DNA from: a virus
Strand: one strand, 5' to 3'
IMG/VR virus record: IMGVR_UViG_3300027418_000503
Location: 1-22,334 of that record
DNA: 22,334 nucleotides
Each line of letters opens with the position of its first letter. The first letter of the stretch is position 1. Under the pieces are notes generated by a model. That model saw only the letters and a program-made list of their open reading frames with translations, ran no database searches and was not told the DNA's origin. The position numbers were made by a program, and so were the translations under genes. This document shows, piece by piece, positions 8,612 to 16,129 of this stretch.

Positions 8612-8619
8612 ATATTTAT
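8612..8619 (+). promoter_or_regulatory. Candidate late promoter element ATATTTAT
   Basis: The octamer lies in the 25-base gap after the sigma-factor gene, 4 bases before the ATG of the 125-aa gene. The same octamer occurs on the coding strand before seven other late-type genes. It is the likely entry point for transcription of the 8624-12938 virion genes. With this spacing the message would be leaderless or nearly so. Confidence 0.5.
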
Positions 8620-8623
8620 TAGT

Positions 8624-9001
8624 ATGTCTAGACCTAAGAAAAAAGAAATATCTTTAAACAAAGAATCTGTATTATCTTTAATGCAAGAAATATACAATGA
8701 ACTTGTTGAACAAAGAGCAACCGCATTAAGGATACAAAACAAAATGTTGGCATTAATGAAGGATGCTTCGGATATGGCGGTAATAGGTCCAATTATCAAG
8801 GAACAACAAAAAATTATTAATGACACCGTTGAGAAAAAATTAACATTATCAAAATTACAATCTACAGTTTGGGAAAAATCACAACAAAAAAACAACGAAG
8901 AAAATTTCTCAATGTCAGACTTAGATGATGCATTAATCCAAGATTTACTTAAAAAAGACATATCAGACGAAGGTTCAGGTGGATATAAACTTAATAAATA
9001 A
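8624..9001 (+). CDS. Hypothetical virion-region protein, 125 aa, helical
   Basis: This is an unrecognised small protein with a basic N-terminus (MSRPKKKE). Long predicted helices cover roughly residues 12-85 and could form a coiled coil, followed by an acidic tail. It is the first gene after the sigma-factor operon and the first of the structural run, with its own upstream octamer. Its position directly before a large probable structural protein suggests an assembly or chaperone role, which is inference only. The antisense open frame over it is a shadow. Confidence 0.65.
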   Translation: MSRPKKKEISLNKESVLSLMQEIYNELVEQRATALRIQNKMLALMKDASDMAVIGPIIKEQQKIINDTVEKKLTLSKLQSTVWEKSQQKNNEENFSMSDLDDALIQDLLKKDISDEGSGGYKLNK

Positions 9002-9010
9002 TTTAATGTT

Positions 9011-11185
9011 ATGGCAGATGAAACACCTTCCGAAGGGCACAAAAAAGTTAGGAAAAAAATTAGTGTCTACCAAACTGCGGTAGATATTAATAAAAAACAA
9101 AAAGAAATTAAAAAAAATGTTGAGACGGGTAATGCCGATGTCAATACTGTTACTGAACAATACGAAGGTAAGTTTAAAGACAAATTAGAATCTTATACTC
9201 AAAAGGCTAAGGACAAACCAAAACAATTTAAAGAGGCAGCTAAAAATCAATTATCACAATTAATTGAGACATTTAAAATGTCAGCATCTAATGGTGAAGA
9301 TGCTGGTGCAAATTCTGAAACTGAAACCGTTGATGTACAAAAATTAAAAAAAGAAGTTGCCCAAAATGAAACGTTATTGGTAAAGGCGAAAAAAGATAAT
9401 AACACGGGTAATGTTAAAATATATCAAGACAAAATTGACGAGTTAAATAAGGAAATTAACAAGGCAAATTTCAGTCAACTTAAAACTGATACCGCAAAAA
9501 ATGCGACAGAAGCGTTAAGAAATACATTTATTCAAACTGTTAACCGAACAAAAGAAAGAATTCAAGAAGTATTAAGTCAAGAAGCCGTTTCAGCGTTAGG
9601 GTGTTCACAAGAACAAAAATACAATAATACATCATTATACATTAAAGTTTTGAGTATTGATGTGTTTGGCAAAACATTACAAAACAACCCAAACACATCA
9701 CCAGGTCAATACATTTATGAAGTTAAACCATTTTCACCAAGACAACAACCTTTTTCATTTAACAGGGAATTATATAACCGATTACAAAATCCAGGAAAAA
9801 GTTATAAAGATGAATATGGAATAAATTTTTTGGGTGCAACCGCTCAAGAATTATTTAATATAACATATGTTAAAGACCCCACACCAATAGGTAAACCACA
9901 ATTGTATGGTGACTATTATAAAGTGGATTTGTCACCAAGAGTTAGTGGCGAAAAGGTTGTTGATTTTTTAAATGATTATTACAACTCAATTGATATTTTA
10001 AACTTTAACGAACTTTATAGTAATGTTTTAAATTTATTAACGGGTGCCGTTTCAATGAAATTAAAAACGGGTGAAGATGATTTGAGAAAACAAACCGAAT
10101 TTGAAAAAATATTACAAAGAATATTAGGATTGTGTTTTGACAATAGACAAGAAATTGATGTAAGTGGTTCAGGTAAACTTGACCCATTAGACCAAATTGA
10201 TGATAGTTTTTTTGTTCTAAGTCCAAGAGAAATGGTTGAGGTTGAAAACAAAGTTAAAAACATTTTAGAAAATGTAATACAATATAGGGATTGTGGTACT
10301 TTAATATTACCTGTTGATGTTGATGCAAATTTATCATTGTTAGATAAGTTATTAAATCCTGATTTAGACGCCGCAAACGCTGATAGAATTGCACAAGATT
10401 TATTAAATGAATTGGCCAAAAATCCTGATTGGAAACTTAGGATACCAAATAGTGTTGACTTAGGTATTACAATTAATACTGAATTCTTAAATTTAATTCC
10501 AATTGCAATTACCAACTCACTACTATCACCAAAACATTTGTTTCCGTTAATGGTAATGGGTAAAGCTCTTCAAAATGAATACATTGATAATATTGAAGAT
10601 TTACAAGATTTTATTCGTGAATTTAAAAGATTCATTGTGAATTTAACATCTAAAATATCCGCAATTTTTGTTGAAGAATTGGTAAAACAAATTCGTAAAA
10701 ATATTAAAGATTTGATGCAATCAATAGTTCAACAAACCACAAATGAATTATTAAATAAAAAAGCTAAAATAGTATTAGCAAGTATTAATTTGGCGTTAAA
10801 CTTGGCTGCGGCAATTGAGGACTATAGGAGATGTAAAAGTATTATTGATGAGTTACAGAGAATGCTACAATTAGCATCGTCTATTAGAAACTTAACAGGT
10901 GGGGGCGTTCCACCATTGATAAACTATTTGGCAAATCTAAAACCCGGAATGTCAGCAACATCTTTGTTAACAAGATTTATTGAAAAATTAGAGGATTCGG
11001 GTGTACCGACTGGTGATTTACCTGACGGAAGCCCAAATTTAGGTGTTGTTATTCAACAAGGATTTAATCAGTCACTTATGGATGAAATTGCTGAAAATGG
11101 TAAAACTGAAGTGACAATAACAGGTATTGAAGTTGGTGATTTATCATTAAAAGGATTTACCAAAGTATCGGGAAATGTATTATAA
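9011..11185 (+). CDS. Large probable structural protein, 724 aa
   Basis: The protein is not recognised. Residues 1-200 are highly charged and helical, rich in Lys, Glu and Gln. A mixed middle region from about 205 to 330 is rich in Pro and aromatic residues, followed by helical segments. A hydrophobic helical stretch lies near residues 580-640 (LASINLALNLAAAIEDYRRC), and the tail is Gly/Val-rich and probably beta. It lies between a small helical protein and the gp5-like hub gene in one operon, so a baseplate or tail-hub role is likely, but no single T4 counterpart can be named. Its stop overlaps the next start as TAATG. It is too short, and not repetitive enough, for a typical tape measure. 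Confidence 0.6.
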   Translation: MADETPSEGHKKVRKKISVYQTAVDINKKQKEIKKNVETGNADVNTVTEQYEGKFKDKLESYTQKAKDKPKQFKEAAKNQLSQLIETFKMSASNGEDAGANSETETVDVQKLKKEVAQNETLLVKAKKDNNTGNVKIYQDKIDELNKEINKANFSQLKTDTAKNATEALRNTFIQTVNRTKERIQEVLSQEAVSALGCSQEQKYNNTSLYIKVLSIDVFGKTLQNNPNTSPGQYIYEVKPFSPRQQPFSFNRELYNRLQNPGKSYKDEYGINFLGATAQELFNITYVKDPTPIGKPQLYGDYYKVDLSPRVSGEKVVDFLNDYYNSIDILNFNELYSNVLNLLTGAVSMKLKTGEDDLRKQTEFEKILQRILGLCFDNRQEIDVSGSGKLDPLDQIDDSFFVLSPREMVEVENKVKNILENVIQYRDCGTLILPVDVDANLSLLDKLLNPDLDAANADRIAQDLLNELAKNPDWKLRIPNSVDLGITINTEFLNLIPIAITNSLLSPKHLFPLMVMGKALQNEYIDNIEDLQDFIREFKRFIVNLTSKISAIFVEELVKQIRKNIKDLMQSIVQQTTNELLNKKAKIVLASINLALNLAAAIEDYRRCKSIIDELQRMLQLASSIRNLTGGGVPPLINYLANLKPGMSATSLLTRFIEKLEDSGVPTGDLPDGSPNLGVVIQQGFNQSLMDEIAENGKTEVTITGIEVGDLSLKGFTKVSGNVL

Positions 11186-11382
11186 TGGAACCTAATAAAA
11201 TTAAAGAAATAATTAACGACCCTAAAAATCAATCAAATATTGATTTAATGGAATGTATGGATTTTTTATCTAATGAACATGAAGAATTAAAAAATACAAT
11301 TTTAAAATTAACATATCATTTAGATGAAGTTGAATTTTCATACAATAAAATTTTAGAAGAATTTAAAAATAGAACCAAATAA
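11185..11382 (+). CDS. Small helical protein, 65 aa
   Basis: This tiny acidic protein has a probable coiled coil over residues 15-60 (heptad-like Leu/Ile spacing in ECMDFLSNEHEELKNTILKL). TAATG junctions link it on both sides to the 724-aa protein and the gp5-like hub protein, which strongly suggests coupled translation with baseplate genes. No family is recognised. It may be a small baseplate component or an assembly chaperone; this is inferred from position only. Confidence 0.65.
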   Translation: MEPNKIKEIINDPKNQSNIDLMECMDFLSNEHEELKNTILKLTYHLDEVEFSYNKILEEFKNRTK

Positions 11383-12938
11383 TGGATGATGTAAGACACC
11401 ACTCCTCGTTACCCAAAAAGTATACACAAGTTGTTAACTACGGAAAGGTAATTAGCAACAATGACCCAATGAATTTAGGTAGGATTAGGGTGGAACCAGT
11501 TGCTTGGCAAAATGAGGACCAATATACAGCATTTAAGGACCCATTTGGTAAAACACTTACTGAAAAAAGTTTTTGGACAATAAACGACCCATTTGTCTAT
11601 ATGCCGTTACTACCATTGTTTATTTATCAAGTTCCAAAGGTAGGTGAATATGTACACGTAATATACTATAATACTGAATTACAAGATAGGAATAAGTTTT
11701 ACATTCAAGGAAATTTTTCAAACCCAAATAATACCAAATTTGAACCTTATGATTCATCTTTAGCATTTACAGCAAAAGGTGAAAGAAACTCATTACCAAA
11801 TAACATTAGAACCAATAATGGTGAATATATTAATGTTGACCAAATTGGTTTATATCCTGATGTTAATACAATAGGTTTATTAGGTAGATATAATTCTGAT
11901 ATTTTTTTACCTGAAAATGGTGTCGCTTTAAGAGCGAATACAATATTAGATGGTTCGGACCAATTAAATCCCACCTTTAATAAAAAGCACAGTTCAATAT
12001 CACTACAAAAATACGAAACAAGAAATGTTGATAATGGTACCAGTACTTACTTTGAAAACAACAAGGTGGTGCAACCTGTTAAATATTTAATTGAGTATAA
12101 CGTATATGGTGGTATTGGTACATTGGTAGGTAGATATTCCGCAAATGCATTTGTGTATAAGATTTCTGAATACCAACCCGTTTACACAAATAGTGTTGAC
12201 AAAGGATGGTATGAATTTCCTGAAATATCTAAGATTGGTCCAATATATAAGGAAGATTATACATTCAAAACTTTTGATGAAATTGTTACAGGTATTAATA
12301 ATTTAATTCAAAAAGTTAATAGTGGTAAATTTTTAGTTGGTAATACATTAATCACGGATATTTTTCCATTTGTTTTCCAACCTGAAAAACCATTATATGA
12401 CAAATATTCATTAAATAATGTTAGTGATGTTAGTGAAGCAATAAATGCACAAAGATTTATATCTGCAGTTCATTTAAATAAAACAGACGCCAACGTTGGG
12501 TTTGGATTAGTTTGTAAACAAGGTGAATTAGGTCCGTTAACAGAACTTACATCATTTGAAATTGAAAATATAACTGCGGAACCAAATCCAATAACATACG
12601 GTATTAATGTTTCAGATATTTCATTTTTGTTATCTCACGATTCACAAATTCCGGGTACAAATAAGATTGATTTTGATACTGCTGATTTCTCAGGTAATAC
12701 TTTATCACAAAAATTTATTGAAGAATCAATTCTACCAAATACCAATTCAATGGTAAGAGGAGAACAGCTTTTAAACTTAATTGAATTAATAGTAAAGTAC
12801 TTAATTACACACGTTCACCCCTATCATGGAATGGCTCCAAATTCTGTTGGATTGGATGGAACCCAATCACAAAAAATACTTGCAGAATTATTTAATGCAA
12901 CTGAAACCATATTAAACAAAAACTTACGAATTAACTGA
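11382..12938 (+). CDS. 5: gp5-like baseplate hub / central spike protein with OB-fold
   Basis: Residues about 17-117 match the N-terminal OB-fold of T4-like gp5: GKVISNNDPMNLGRIRVEPV, then MPLLPLFIYQVPKVGEYVHV and FYIQGNFSNPNN. This domain docks the spike to the gp27-type hub at the tip of the tail tube. Near the C-terminus, LVKYLITHVHPYHGMAPNS resembles the conserved His-Pro region seen in hub proteins of marine T4-like phages. No T4-type lysozyme domain and no obvious triple-stranded beta-helix repeat is visible in the middle (residues 120-450). The protein is 518 residues and the operon context is virion genes. The assignment rests on the OB-fold and context. Confidence 0.7.
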   Translation: MDDVRHHSSLPKKYTQVVNYGKVISNNDPMNLGRIRVEPVAWQNEDQYTAFKDPFGKTLTEKSFWTINDPFVYMPLLPLFIYQVPKVGEYVHVIYYNTELQDRNKFYIQGNFSNPNNTKFEPYDSSLAFTAKGERNSLPNNIRTNNGEYINVDQIGLYPDVNTIGLLGRYNSDIFLPENGVALRANTILDGSDQLNPTFNKKHSSISLQKYETRNVDNGTSTYFENNKVVQPVKYLIEYNVYGGIGTLVGRYSANAFVYKISEYQPVYTNSVDKGWYEFPEISKIGPIYKEDYTFKTFDEIVTGINNLIQKVNSGKFLVGNTLITDIFPFVFQPEKPLYDKYSLNNVSDVSEAINAQRFISAVHLNKTDANVGFGLVCKQGELGPLTELTSFEIENITAEPNPITYGINVSDISFLLSHDSQIPGTNKIDFDTADFSGNTLSQKFIEESILPNTNSMVRGEQLLNLIELIVKYLITHVHPYHGMAPNSVGLDGTQSQKILAELFNATETILNKNLRIN

Positions 12939-12945
12939 TATTTAT
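12938..12945 (+). promoter_or_regulatory. Candidate late promoter element ATATTTAT
   Basis: The octamer overlaps the last base of the hub-gene stop codon (TGA, 12936-12938) and lies 5 bases before the ATG at 12951. It is preceded by G, as at two other sites. It would start a separate transcript for the 498-aa and 236-aa genes. If it behaves like a T4 late -10 box, the start of transcription would fall on or beside the ATG. Confidence 0.5.
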
Positions 12946-12950
12946 TTATA

Positions 12951-14447
12951 ATGTCAGTACACAAATCGTATTTAAGCAAAAACAACACTATTATTTACAA
13001 TAGTACAACAAACACAGGACTAAATCCTGTGACTGAACTATTTTTTGGTAGAGCCGATAACGTATTATCAACACCAGGATACTCAAGATTTATTTTTGAT
13101 ATTGACTTAAGTCAATTACAACAAAAAGTAAGTGATGGTGTGGTCTATACAGGTAGCCCAATGACTCACAAATTAAAAATGACAAATACAATCATGTTTA
13201 ATTATGAGTTATTAAATACAACAACATCCGATAACAGAATAAGGGCGACAGCATTTGACTTAAGGGTTTTTGATATTCCTAAATTAAATTACACAGGAAG
13301 TTCTCAGACTTGGGACGAAGGTGTTGGATATGATTATTATAATAATAATACCCAAAACACATCAAACTCAAGTTTAACATCAAGAAACTATAGGGATAAT
13401 GATAAATCATATTCAAATAGACCCTCAAATTGGTACGGTAGAGACCTTATAAATAATTGGAGTACACCTGGTATATATAACAATGATAATAGTGGTACAG
13501 GGACAACTATAAATTATTCAGGATTAACTCAAAGAGGTTTACAACATTTTGAATTTGGTAATGAAAATCTTGAAATTGATATTTCGACAGTAATTAATAG
13601 TATTATAACGGGTAACACCACAACAACAGGTTTTATTTTAGCCTTTTCACCTCAATTAGAAAATTTAACAGGTTTAACTGAAAATTATTCTGTTGGTTTC
13701 TTTACAAGACACACACAAACTTTCTATGAACCTTATTTGGAAACCACTTATGATGATTTAATTCTTGATGATAGAACAGCATTCTTTGAGAATAAAGTAA
13801 ATAAGTTATATCTATATTCGTATATTAACGGAACACCAACCAATTTTGATTTTAACCCTAAAGTTAACATTGAGGATTCAAATGGTAATTTAATACCATC
13901 GTTAACAGGTTTAACAACCGTAAGACGTACTGAAGGTGTATATGAATGTACAGTACCCGCATTGACGGGATACTCAACACCATGTCAATTTAGTGATATT
14001 TGGAGTGGTGTAACAGTCAATGGTGTATCTTTAGGAAATATTACAAATGACATTATATTAAGACCGTCATCTGAATATTATCAAATTGGTCCATTGGCTA
14101 AAGACCCTGTTTTATATGGTTTTGAATTTTCAGGTATAAAACAAGATGAAAAAATATTAAATACTGATACACGTAAAGTTGTTGTTACAATAAAACAAGC
14201 TTACACATCAAATGTAATATATCCAAACTTTAAAGCGTATTACAGATTATATGTTAAAGAAGGTACCACAGAGGTTATTGTCCAAGATTGGACAAGAATA
14301 AATCAAACACCAAATGAATATTACTTTATCTTTGACACTAAAGATAAAATCCCTAATGAATATTATGTTGACATCAAGGTGTTAACTTCAGGTGAAGTAG
14401 ATACTTATAAAAGACAATTAAAATTCCAAATAGTTAACCAAAAATGA
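12951..14447 (+). CDS. Beta-rich structural protein, 498 aa (possible tail fibre/baseplate protein)
   Basis: The protein is rich in Asn, Thr, Ser, Tyr and Gly, typical of beta-structured virion proteins. Residues 1-270 end with a pattern FFTRHTQTFYEPYLETTYDD that resembles the closing strands of DNRLRE-type carbohydrate-binding domains. Residues 280-498 hold alternating strands of the kind seen in Ig-like or carbohydrate-binding modules. The middle contains a low-complexity Asn/Ser/Tyr stretch around residues 125-160. It follows the baseplate hub gene and has its own octamer. A host-surface-contacting tail protein is the most likely role, but the domain match is from memory and weak. The ATGA junction couples it to the next gene. 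Confidence 0.55.
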   Translation: MSVHKSYLSKNNTIIYNSTTNTGLNPVTELFFGRADNVLSTPGYSRFIFDIDLSQLQQKVSDGVVYTGSPMTHKLKMTNTIMFNYELLNTTTSDNRIRATAFDLRVFDIPKLNYTGSSQTWDEGVGYDYYNNNTQNTSNSSLTSRNYRDNDKSYSNRPSNWYGRDLINNWSTPGIYNNDNSGTGTTINYSGLTQRGLQHFEFGNENLEIDISTVINSIITGNTTTTGFILAFSPQLENLTGLTENYSVGFFTRHTQTFYEPYLETTYDDLILDDRTAFFENKVNKLYLYSYINGTPTNFDFNPKVNIEDSNGNLIPSLTGLTTVRRTEGVYECTVPALTGYSTPCQFSDIWSGVTVNGVSLGNITNDIILRPSSEYYQIGPLAKDPVLYGFEFSGIKQDEKILNTDTRKVVVTIKQAYTSNVIYPNFKAYYRLYVKEGTTEVIVQDWTRINQTPNEYYFIFDTKDKIPNEYYVDIKVLTSGEVDTYKRQLKFQIVNQK

Positions 14448-15154
14448 AAAATATAAATGAATTAGATGTTGCCAGTATATTAAAAAACTTAGCTGGTGAC
14501 ACCGCAAGAAACGTATTAACAAGTATTCCAGGTATAGGTACCGCAGTAGGTATTGGTGCATCTGTGAAAAATTACAGTGAATTAAACGACGATTTAGACA
14601 AGTATAAGGAACTAAAAGCCTCTATAGTAAACGACGAAGACATCCAAGCGGATACTTTAAAACAATTACTTGATGTTCAAGACGAATTAGAAGTTGATTT
14701 TATTGATTTATTACAATCAATCGTTGGTATTGCGAGTATTCCCGGATTAGGATTTATAACACAAGGTTTAGGACCCTTATTAGTTAAACTAAGTATTGAA
14801 GAGATACTTGAAAAAATTAGTAGTATTATACCAATTGGTAAAGATGCTGAGAAATCAATGATTCCGTATTTGTCGGCAATCAAAGACATTGAGGATTTAA
14901 AAATAAAGGCTGAAGAACTTGAACCTCTTTCAAAAGATGCTGATGAGTTTATGGACCAAATGTTGGAAAGAAAAAATTTAGAAGAGGGTAGAAAAAAAAC
15001 AGGAACTAAATTATGTGCACGTGGAAAAGCTGCTGCTAAAGCAAAATTTGATGTTTATCCATCAGCGTATGCTAATGGATACGCAGTACAGGTCTGTCAA
15101 GGTCGTATAAAGGGATTAGATGGAAAGAAAAGGTCCTCAGGGGCATATTCATAA
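14444..15154 (+). CDS. Protein with hydrophobic N-terminal helices and basic C-terminal Cys/Tyr module, 236 aa
   Basis: Two Gly/Ile-rich segments (about 24-42, IPGIGTAVGIGAS; about 89-130) could be membrane-active or packed helices. The C-terminus (187-236) carries a well-conserved phage module: KLCARGKAAAKAKFDVYPSA, YANGYAVQVC and GRIKGLDGKKRSSGAY, with Cys191 and Cys218. I recall this module at the ends of virion proteins of many large and T4-like phages; its function is unknown. The DUF5872-like gene next door, on the opposite strand, carries another Cys/Lys-rich module that often occurs in the same phages. The gene ends just before a bidirectional terminator. Confidence 0.6.
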   Translation: MKNINELDVASILKNLAGDTARNVLTSIPGIGTAVGIGASVKNYSELNDDLDKYKELKASIVNDEDIQADTLKQLLDVQDELEVDFIDLLQSIVGIASIPGLGFITQGLGPLLVKLSIEEILEKISSIIPIGKDAEKSMIPYLSAIKDIEDLKIKAEELEPLSKDADEFMDQMLERKNLEEGRKKTGTKLCARGKAAAKAKFDVYPSAYANGYAVQVCQGRIKGLDGKKRSSGAYS

Positions 15155-15162
15155 CAAAATAA

Positions 15163-15190
15163 AAAAAAGGGGTTTTAAGACCCCTTTTTT
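15163..15190. terminator. Bidirectional intrinsic terminator between convergent genes
   Basis: The stem is AAAAAAGGGG (15163-15172) with CCCCTTTTTT (15181-15190) and an 8-base loop. It gives a U-run on both strands, so it can end both the 12951-15154 transcript and the minus-strand 15175-15828 transcript. The TAA stop of the minus-strand gene (15175-15177) lies in the loop, and the right arm encodes the last residues KKG. Confidence 0.85.
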
Positions 15191-15828
15191 AATGAATATA
15201 GAATTGTGTTAACCCATTGTTTGGTTTTGTCACCTCCGAGCAATAAATAATTTACATCAGCAATTTCTGACTCATTTAAAACATTTTTGTTTAATGATTT
15301 ATGAAGCTCTGTAATCATTTTTTCGGTAAATGGAACTCTGTTGTACAAATTTTTAATTACGGTTAAATTTTCGTTGACACCTTTTTTTTTCATCTCGTAT
15401 AAAATTTTACCAGCTAATTTTGATAAAGCAATCGGTGGTAAATAATTAACAGATTCTTTTGTTGTTTTGTAAGACGAGTAAACAGGTTTTTGTCCTTTAC
15501 CTGTTTGTGTATCTGCTTTCTCCGCCTTTCTTTTCTTAGCACAAGCGGCTCTTTTCTGAGCGTCACTCATACTAGCTGCAACACCTTTGGCCCTACATTT
15601 AGGATATGACTTTGAGTCAGCATCTGGTCTTCCACAAGGAGGGTGTCCACCACCTTCTTTTTTTCTACATATATTAACCCAAGGACCAGCGGGTTGTTTA
15701 GAACCTTTAGGTTTTTTCTTAGTTCCAAACCAAACCGCCAAGTCTTCAGTAATATTTGTATTGGGCTCAAATAAAACTTTTTTATACTCATTAAGAATAT
15801 CTTGAATTATTACTTTATTATCCATCAT
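15175..15828 (-). CDS. DUF5872-like Cys/Lys-rich protein, 217 aa
   Basis: The central part (residues 30-110) has a distinctive pattern: a Trp-Phe-Gly start (LAVWFGTKKKPKG), GPWVNICRKKEGGGHPPCGR, then YPKCRAKGVAASMSDAQKRA with basic Arg/Lys runs. Cys54, Cys65, Cys78 and Cys96 could bind metal or form disulfides. I recall this arrangement as DUF5872-like, found in many large phages and some other large DNA viruses with unknown function. The C-terminal half (120-217) is helical. Two adjacent ATGs (15826-15828 and 15823-15825) are possible starts. It is transcribed alone, from a region with a candidate late element to a terminator that overlaps its stop codon. The basic charge suggests nucleic acid contact, which is inference. 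Confidence 0.65.
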   Translation of the reverse strand: MMDNKVIIQDILNEYKKVLFEPNTNITEDLAVWFGTKKKPKGSKQPAGPWVNICRKKEGGGHPPCGRPDADSKSYPKCRAKGVAASMSDAQKRAACAKKRKAEKADTQTGKGQKPVYSSYKTTKESVNYLPPIALSKLAGKILYEMKKKGVNENLTVIKNLYNRVPFTEKMITELHKSLNKNVLNESEIADVNYLLLGGDKTKQWVNTILYSLKKGS

Positions 15829-15846
15829 TTTTTTACGATTATTATA

Positions 15847-15855
15847 TATAAATAT
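15847..15855. promoter_or_regulatory. Candidate divergent late promoter element TATAAATAT
   Basis: The 33-base gap between divergent genes holds TATAAATA on the plus strand (15847-15854), the exact T4 late -10 octamer, 7 bases before the ATG at 15862. The same DNA read on the minus strand is ATATTTAT (15855-15848), 19 bases before the minus-strand start at 15828. One element may therefore serve both genes. Confidence 0.5.
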
Positions 15856-15861
15856 CTTACT

Positions 15862-16083
15862 ATGATTAATAACAACACAAAACTATTTGATTTTTTACAA
15901 TATAACTCAAATGACGAGCTTGAAAAAATAATTAATTCTATAGAAAAGGAACAATCTTTATTCTATTTAATACAATCTGTAAAATCAGCATATAAACGAG
16001 GTTGTTTTACATTAGAAGAATCTGAAATTATTTCAAAATCATTACGTGTTTTAAGTACACCCGATAAAAAAGAAGAGGCATAA
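15862..16083 (+). CDS. Hypothetical small helical protein, 73 aa
   Basis: The start is taken as ATG 15862 (MINNNTKLFDFLQYN). An in-frame ATG at 15802 would add 20 hydrophobic residues encoded over the divergent gene's start and the promoter element, so it is rejected. The protein is helical and unrecognised. It stands alone on the plus strand between two minus-strand genes, with a candidate promoter in front and a strong terminator behind, which is a moron-like layout. Its function is unknown. Confidence 0.6.
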   Translation: MINNNTKLFDFLQYNSNDELEKIINSIEKEQSLFYLIQSVKSAYKRGCFTLEESEIISKSLRVLSTPDKKEEA

Positions 16084-16112
16084 AAAAAGGGACAATTTCT
16101 CGTCCCTTTTTT
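16083..16112. terminator. Bidirectional intrinsic terminator between the 73-aa gene and gp23
   Basis: A perfect 11-bp stem, AAAAAAGGGAC (16083-16093) with GTCCCTTTTTT (16102-16112), has an 8-base loop. U-runs occur on both strands. It ends the plus-strand small gene and the minus-strand gp22-gp23 transcript, whose stop is at 16130. Confidence 0.9.
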
Positions 16113-16129
16113 ATTTCATTTAGAAAAGA

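Noticed and set aside
8608-9042. Minus-strand open frame of 144 codons
   Set aside because: Covers the 125-aa gene and its octamer; Ser/Phe/Cys-rich translation typical of an antisense shadow.
10015-10515. Minus-strand open frame of 166 codons inside the 724-aa gene
   Set aside because: Low-complexity Ser/Leu translation, no leader, embedded in a convincing larger gene.
15802-15804. ATG as start of the small plus-strand gene
   Set aside because: It lies inside the divergent gene and upstream of the promoter-like element; ATG 15862 is better placed.
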